Translations under genes and position numbers: made by a program | Part shown: in pieces, positions 58,471-64,000 of the stretch | Layout: the number at the start of each line of letters is the position of its first letter | Numbering within the stretch: the stretch's first letter is position 1 | NCBI GenBank assembly: GCA_036362985.1 | Contig: JAYGXS010000001.1 | Coordinates: 77,820,282 to 77,884,281, forward strand | From: Ligula intestinalis | Taxonomy: Eukaryota; Platyhelminthes; Cestoda; Diphyllobothriidea; Diphyllobothriidae | DNA length: 64,000 nucleotides | Direction: 5' to 3' | The notes under the pieces: model-generated | Told to the model about the DNA's origin: nothing | The model's input: the letters and a program-made list of their open reading frames with translations, nothing else | The model's database searches: none

Positions 58471-58850
58471 ATCACATTAAAGAATGTTTATTTAAAATTG
58501 GTGGTCAACCACTGGAACCGCTCTCCCTGTGTAGCTCATTCCTCCTGTTGAATAAGAGTAGCCAGCAGTCTAAATATGAACACCATCTCTACTTACACAG
58601 GATGTAACAACACCTGATAGTAACTTTTGCTAAGAAGACGCCCATAAGTATAAACTGGAGACATTGATAAAACGGCAACAACAAAAAGGCATTCCTCCAT
58701 ACCGCCTTCGCAATAGAAGTGCTTAGAATTTGTCCCATGCAAACCTTCAACTAGATTTGTCAATGGCATGCCCCTTTTGTTGTTGGCCGCGGATAATATC
58801 ATGATAAGTCCTTACTCTGACCGTTTTCTATCTCTGTAATACTTTGTTCT
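58471..58850. other. no gene recognised
   Basis: AT-rich spacer between the Ty3 and Penelope relics. Confidence 0.4.
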
Positions 58851-58854
58851 CCCT

Positions 58855-59830
58855 TTAAGTTGGTCACAAACGCAGTTGTGTTAGGACCCTTTTCCAACGC
58901 GTTCAGACACACTGAAGTGACGAAAGCGAGAAAAAGGAGGAGATTAAGTACTTGCATGCCCTATTTAACGCCAACGGTTATCCGAAGTCCTTTGTACGCA
59001 AGTGTCTTAAGAAGCCCCACCATGAGCGGTCGAAAGGAGATGACCCTAAGTTCTGGATCGCAATCCCTTATGTGAAGAACGTATCAGGGGCGGCTGCAAG
59101 AATCCTGAAACCATTCGGGATCGGTGTGGCTCATAGGCCGGAATCAACCAGACAGCAACTCATGAGGTCCAAAGACCCGCTACCTCTGACAGAACAATCA
59201 GCTGTGGTCTACAGCATGCCATGCCAAGACTGCACTGCAAGGTATGTGGGTGAAACGGGCAGACACCTTGGCACAAGGTTGCATGAGCATCAGCTCGCAA
59301 TCAACCACGAGGATAAGCTGTCTTTGGTCTATGACCACGTAAAGCAGAATAAACACAAATTCGCCTTTGAAAAAGCAAGGTTAATAGGCCGAGCCAACGA
59401 CAAGCTGGCCAGACTGCTGCTAGAAAGTTGGTCCTCGACTGGCACACTAAACAGAGCCATAGACCTTCATCCCGCCTACCAAGCGCTCCGCAAAAGGCTA
59501 ACATCGGCTCAAAATGGAGCAATAGGTTGGGCGGAGAGAGATAAGCAGGGCCGACAGCCGGTAGCCACGAGCAAAGAGGGTGGAAACTCTTACGAGTCAC
59601 AAAAACGACTTGACATAGCTCACGACGAGGCGAGCAATTCAAACAGCCAAGAAAATCGATCGGCGCAATCGACTGAAGCATGGGCGAATGGACGTTCACA
59701 TCTATCTGACGCACACAGGAATACAGGCACCTTGCTCTGACGATGAAAGCGAGCGTTCTTTTGAAACGTCAGCCTGAATATACTCTGGTCTCAGAAATCG
59801 TTTCCCCTTCTTCCTCTTCCAGGGATGATG
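58855..59830 (+). mobile_element. Penelope-like element 6, intact endonuclease region
   Basis: Best-preserved Penelope copy. It starts inside the reverse transcriptase (VGHKRSCVRTLFQRVQTH, 58862-58915), then one TGA (58916-58918) and SDESEKKEEIKYLHALFNAN in the same frame. The frame then runs open from 58952 to 59740: linker KNVSGAAARILKPFGIGVAH, GIY-YIG core VVYSMPCQDCTARYVGETGR with the CxxC pair, HLGTRLHEHQLAI, then LIGRANDKLARLLLESW and a long polar tail. The GIY-YIG endonuclease nicks target DNA for priming. The frame ends at a TGA inside the hammerhead core. The 5' two-thirds is absent, so the copy cannot move by itself. Confidence 0.9.
59734..59773 (+). ncRNA. hammerhead ribozyme candidate, Penelope 6
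   Basis: GCT, CTGACGA (59737-59743), an imperfect stem II with AAAG...TCTTT pairing, GAAA (59763-59766), CGTC (59767-59770), AGC. Stem I pairs GCT with AGC. Stem III ACGT is self-complementary. The TGA stop codon of the endonuclease frame (59738-59740) lies within the CTGACGA box. Confidence 0.65.
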
Positions 59831-61540
59831 TAAGGAATAAAATTCATCTCTAGGGTACTAACAAATTCTGAGTCCCCCGTCTGTTTGGCTTATACTCACT
59901 CAATTGAGCGATTTTGTCTATTCCGAATACTACGTGGCAATTCTCACTTCTGTGAGATCTAAATTGCTTTTATTGAGTCGTGGTATGCAGAGGCAAAGGA
60001 CCAGGTTATGTATGCTACCCGTAGACAGCTTTTTAAGCCTTGGCTTCCGATGTAGCCTTGGCTTTTTATTGTCACTTAAATTCGGTTGTCAGGAGAAGAG
60101 CGCAGCAATGCAAGTATAGCACAGACTCTTTCGACTACAGACAACTTCACACGCAAGTCAAGGCTTCCTCGGCCAGGCTATACAGTGACCCACATCGCCG
60201 TCTGTGAAGCTCAAACTATAAGTAAAACCCCTCGACCATCACAAAAACCTTAATTTACCGGGTAAAATTCTTTGTGGGAAGGCAAATATGATACAGAGCA
60301 AATAGATGCACCATCCTCATTCGACAAAGTAGAAACTTTCTGCATTGACGCAGTCAGAACACAACTGAAGGCAGTCGTCTGTAAAGCAAATACACGAGCT
60401 TTAACACTCGTAGCGAGGTTGGTAGGAAATTACGGGCGATGCGAAATCATTGGAGCTACCTTTGAGTGTCCGAAATAGGAAGCGGCTTTTGCTATCTTAA
60501 GTCTTAAATACGGGTATAATTAGCTGGCGAAGCAGGGCTTTTATTGGGTTCTCCTGATATCGGTTTGACCGCCGTCGAGAAACTCGTTCAAACATTCGGC
60601 TCCGAGAAGTGGTCCACGTCCACAAAAGACGTCAACTGACAGTGCCGACAGTTCATTAACGGCTGTCTTACCGATGGCAAAGTCAATATCTGCACAGTAA
60701 ATCAGAAACATTAATAGTAATCTCCGATTAATGTAGCTCAGTTGAACTGCTCAAGGGCGGCACGAGAGTGTAAATGGTCAGCAGTAGACACGGAAGGGCG
60801 AGGCCAAGACCAACTTCAAGTACATCAATATGTCTTGACTTCCCTAATGGGTTTCCTTACTGGAAAAATCTCATCGGCGTGTACAGCGAAATACAGTAGA
60901 AAAGGAAGAATCGACAATGTGTACAGTTAAAAATATAAAAATTAGGCGGTAGAAATGAAGACAAAAGTGTGCGGTTTATCTATCCGTTGTCAATATTTCT
61001 GCTTCGGCAGAGGCTATCGATTTCAAGAAACGAAAAGTGTACTAGTGGTCGGGAACGAAAGTGACGAAACAATCGCATCTTTTTTCCCTGGTTAAGGTGA
61101 TGCATATCACACATAGCAGACTGACTGACGAAGTCAAGTCTTTTTATTCAGTACTGACCAGTAATATTGACGCTATCTTACCTGCTCTTTAAACGTAAAG
61201 TATATCAGAGGCAACTTTTGTCCAAACTAGCATGGTGTAGTCACTAAAGATATACGGTTCGAAATCTTAACGATGAAAAGTTCCTTGAGGTAATAAAGCT
61301 TGGGCCCCTATTGAAGGTCTAGAAAGCACGGGAAAATTTTGTCTCAATTACCTTCCAGATGAATTGACATGCAACCCATTCGAACTACATCCTTACGGAA
61401 GATAAATGTCATCATTAAATCCCACGACGAATCCAAATGAGCATTAACGACTACAGACGTTTTTGCATACTAAAAATATGAGCATAAGATAAGGGCAATC
61501 TTCACAGTTATTTACACCTCAATCTATACAATGCTTTCGA
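59831..61540. other. no gene recognised
   Basis: Short frames (71 codons or fewer), AT-rich. The 3' end of RPP30 lies just right of this stretch; its transcript should terminate here on the - strand, but no AATAAA was found close to the stop. Confidence 0.4.
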
Positions 61541-61544
61541 TGGG

Positions 61545-62717
61545 TTACAAAACCTTCGAAATTTTTTTCGGAGGCGAACCTAAATTAAGTTGAGCTTTCC
61601 TTTTGTTTTTTTTCTTCTTGGATTTTACAGTGGAGGGCGTAGTTGTGGTGGCAGTTTTAACAGGACCGTCAGTCTTTACTACGTCTGTCGTCAACAAATC
61701 CTCCTCATTTGCACATGATGCAGCACACGCTGAGTCGTCTGTACCAGCCACCGCTGACGCGCAGCTAGTCTCCTGCTCGGCCATCGTCGCACCAGTTTCG
61801 TCTGCTTTCTGAAAAGCGGCTGCGGGCGTAACTGAGATGACGTTGGGGTCCGCTAACAGCTTTAGCAAAACGGCCGCCCCATGGGTGGAGCGGGTGCGAA
61901 CTAGACCGCGAGTGAGAACAGCATAGGGGTTGGACTGTTGCATCGCCAAAGCACCTTGACTAGAGGTTAATCCCACCGATCTGAGGATGGCCGCAATCGC
62001 CTGCGGCCTTCGCACTTCCCATACCGACTCCAGACACGAGGAGACGACCAAGAGACGTGAGAAGTGGAATTGGCAGACGGAATTTAACTGGGTTAAAACA
62101 GAGGCTAGCCCCTGATGTGCATGGCTGCTTTGCGGACCAGGGCGGAAGAGCACAGCGGTTTTGAGTTCGAGAGCGAGACCCCTCCGTAGGCAGGCCGAAC
62201 ATTGTTTGCTCGAGGGTCGATAGTCTGACGGACGCATGAGGTCCAAACTGATGAGATCCAGAGGCAGGGTACAGTCGAGGGCGTAACAGAAGGCAGATTG
62301 ATTCAGGGGCTCTAAGCTGAGAATGTCGTAAGCACGAATCTGGTCAGAAAACTCCTTGAAAAAGAGGCCCACTTGTTCCGTGTCTGAAAAGGCCAGGTTG
62401 AGACGGGTGAAGAGGCGCGGTGGGCAGATGCTGGGACGGATAGCCTTCACAGTGCGAAACTTTTCACTATCTTTTAAGATAGTCTCGAGATCTTCTCGTG
62501 ACGGTGGCGAGAGCTCAGCTAGGATTTTCTGGCGCATTTCCTGTCTGGCTTCTTTGGACTTCTTGCGTTGGGAATCGTCCTGATTAAAGTGGAATTGATC
62601 CATATTGACAGATACGGTGATGGCCAGGTATAAATACTCGCAATCGAGGAGACGAGCAATAGTCTCCGCAGTCGCTACTGAGCGAGGCACGTTAAGATCG
62701 TAGTACTTGGCATCCAT
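61545..62717 (-). CDS. RPP30: ribonuclease P/MRP protein subunit p30
   Basis: One uninterrupted 390-codon frame, ATG at 62715-62717, stop TAA at 61545-61547. It matches the RNase P p30 family, a TIM-barrel-like protein of the nuclear RNase P and MRP complexes that process tRNA 5' ends and pre-rRNA. Visible blocks: N-terminal MDAKYYDLNVPRSVATAETI (first strand and helix), RAYDILSLEPLNQSAFCYAL and LDLISLDLMRPSDYRP (around residues 145-180), RRGLALELKTAVLFRPGP (about 190-205), a helix with ASVLTQLNSVCQFHFSRLLV, WEVRRPQAIAAILRSVGL, and ALAMQQSNPYAVLTRGLV near residue 270. It is longer than the roughly 270-residue vertebrate form because of an insertion after residue 40 (charged KKSKEARQEMRQKILAEL) and a 100-residue acidic then lysine-rich tail (KSKKKKNKRK) likely to act as a nuclear signal. 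No damage seen. No intron, in contrast to MFSD12. Confidence 0.9.
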   Translation of the reverse strand: MDAKYYDLNVPRSVATAETIARLLDCEYLYLAITVSVNMDQFHFNQDDSQRKKSKEARQEMRQKILAELSPPSREDLETILKDSEKFRTVKAIRPSICPPRLFTRLNLAFSDTEQVGLFFKEFSDQIRAYDILSLEPLNQSAFCYALDCTLPLDLISLDLMRPSDYRPSSKQCSACLRRGLALELKTAVLFRPGPQSSHAHQGLASVLTQLNSVCQFHFSRLLVVSSCLESVWEVRRPQAIAAILRSVGLTSSQGALAMQQSNPYAVLTRGLVRTRSTHGAAVLLKLLADPNVISVTPAAAFQKADETGATMAEQETSCASAVAGTDDSACAASCANEEDLLTTDVVKTDGPVKTATTTTPSTVKSKKKKNKRKAQLNLGSPPKKISKVL

Positions 62718-63139
62718 TGGGAAACGCGCTTCAGAAGAAGATATCTGACAAATACAAAGGAAAAGGTAAGCGTAAATGGAATACTACTGCTTATCTATGA
62801 AGGATCGGGAGTGCGAAAGGTTAAGGTTATCTTTCTACCAAAAATATGGTGGACCGAAACGGCAGTCGGCAACAGTTCGATTGCATGGATTCACAAGACG
62901 TGCGTTTTCATTCAGACAATCATCACAAAACACACGGCCTCCTCTTGAGTGCACTGCATTTACTAAACGAGTCTATAATGTGCTGATTCGAAAGGTAAAA
63001 CAAGATTGAGCGCTAACAGCTAGAGCTCCAAGGGTAGGCCGAATTTGTTGCTTATTCATTCCCACCGGAGTCATTGCATGTGCAGGGACACAACAGCCGT
63101 TCAGTAGGTAATAAATACCATAGCCTGTGCAATAAAACT
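62718..63139. other. upstream region of RPP30
   Basis: Upstream (for the - strand gene) sequence without a recognised promoter motif. No additional 5' exon was seen. Confidence 0.35.
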
Positions 63140-63617
63140 CTAGTAGCACGTGCAGATTAAGTGGACAAAATCCGGTATATGTATTCGGACTTTTCCAGTA
63201 GGATTCGATGATAGATCCGCCTGGATTGGCTACTAGAGGGACGTGGGCCAAATAGACGCCAGACAGCTGAACTGGAGGTAATAGATAAATCGATAAGGGC
63301 AGACTGTACTAAGCTGTCAGCATAGACACTCGTAATGGTTGTTCCGGTTAACCTGCGGCTGATACTGCTCGCACCGGAGTGCCAAACCTCGAAACGTTCC
63401 CACGCTGATTTTGTGTTGGCCATGGCGAGGGCCTCAATTTACTTCCACTTACCAGCCGAAGATGCGCAAGGATTAGGACTAAAATTTGTTTCCTTATATG
63501 GACCACCTGCTAGAGGGGCCTAGTAGCAAATCCAAGCGGATTCCACCATTGAGCCCTATCGGAAAAATCCGGATACATATACCGGATTTTGTCCAGTTGA
63601 CCTGCACGTGCTACTAG
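63140..63617. mobile_element. 478-bp fold-back element
   Basis: Inverted repeats of about 110 bp: left CTAGTAGCACGTGCAG then tggacaaaatccggtatatg (63140-63182), right end on the other strand the same (63617 back to 63570), continuing with similar ttggctactag/tttgctactag blocks. The centre has no coding frame. No target duplication was evident, so superfamily is unknown. Confidence 0.75.
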
Positions 63618-64000
63618 AGAAGTAAATAAGATTAGTATTCTCGACTTACAAGTCATGATTTATTACGAATTCAACCGAAAACGTCAACGACTAGAAAGAT
63701 ACCAAATTCGACAGACTTAGACACTGCCCCCGCGAAGTACGCAAGACTTGGACGCTGCGGACCAAAATCACCTATGTCCACATGCTTACAGTGAAAAATT
63801 ACAAAGGGCAGATTGGCGTGTATGGGCATCTTGGTATCCATCACAATGTCAACCCGGAGAAAGCATCTGTCACAAAATAGTATACGATCAGATCAATCAA
63901 AACACCTCACCTACATGGTCAGACTCACTTTCTGCCCCGTTAAAATTGTGTCAAAAGAGGTCAACGTCACAGGAACCTGTTCAGTTGTACGCAAACTTAC
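63618..64000. other. no gene recognised
   Basis: End of the window; no supported feature. Confidence 0.4.

Noticed and set aside
59301..59714. 137-codon - strand frame
   Set aside because: Antisense to the conserved Penelope endonuclease frame; no domain recognised.

Overview
The window is eukaryotic. Coding capacity is sparse, introns are present, and most recognisable protein similarity comes from decayed transposable elements. The mix of elements (Penelope-like elements with GIY-YIG endonuclease, an RTE-like LINE, CR1-like 3' ends, Ty3 elements, a Helitron and a DUF4806 gene with 34-41 nt introns) and two host genes with divergent metazoan sequence suggest a flatworm, most likely a large-genome (diphyllobothriidean-type) tapeworm. 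The organism assignment is inference from element style and cannot be proved from this window.

Host genes. A complete MFSD12-type transporter gene lies on the + strand (34647-43832). It has five exons that splice in frame to 540 codons, with a LINE fragment, a tRNA-like SINE remnant, a terminal-inverted-repeat element and a LINE 3' end in its introns. A second host gene, RPP30 (RNase P/MRP subunit p30), lies on the - strand (61545-62717) as one uninterrupted exon of 390 codons. A third open multi-exon gene (22805-23823, -) carries a DUF4806-like domain. It sits between copies of a repeat and is probably transposon-borne.

Layout. 1-12 kb: AT-rich, gene-poor, with one pair of direct repeats and a minimal fold-back Penelope relic near 10.6 kb. 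12-16 kb: a chain of Penelope-like relics with hammerhead-ribozyme-like cores. 16-17 kb: degenerate TTAGGG-like DNA and a G-rich tract. 18-21.5 kb: CR1-like LINE end, Ty3 fragments with LTR pieces, and a dispersed LINE-3'-end repeat. 22-24 kb: the DUF4806 unit. 25.5-30 kb: two RTE-like LINE copies in opposite orientation. 32.8 kb: a 101-bp TA-flanked MITE. 33.4-34.4 kb: a Penelope element with inverted terminal repeats. 34.6-43.8 kb: MFSD12. 44.5-47.6 kb: tRNA-like SINE pair, Penelope and LINE relics. 48-53.5 kb: a broken Helitron (Rep-PIF1 helicase) whose helicase C-terminus lies inverted upstream and whose Rep domain is split by a Penelope insertion. 55.1-59.8 kb: LINE-end repeat, Ty3 pol relic, best-preserved Penelope endonuclease. 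61.5-63.6 kb: RPP30 and a fold-back element.

The most interesting signals are RNA-level. First, a family of hammerhead-like cores at Penelope ends has a stem III tetranucleotide that stays self-complementary when it changes (ACGT versus AGCT). Second, a short stem-loop just before the AATAAA of five LINE 3' ends shows compensatory base changes.
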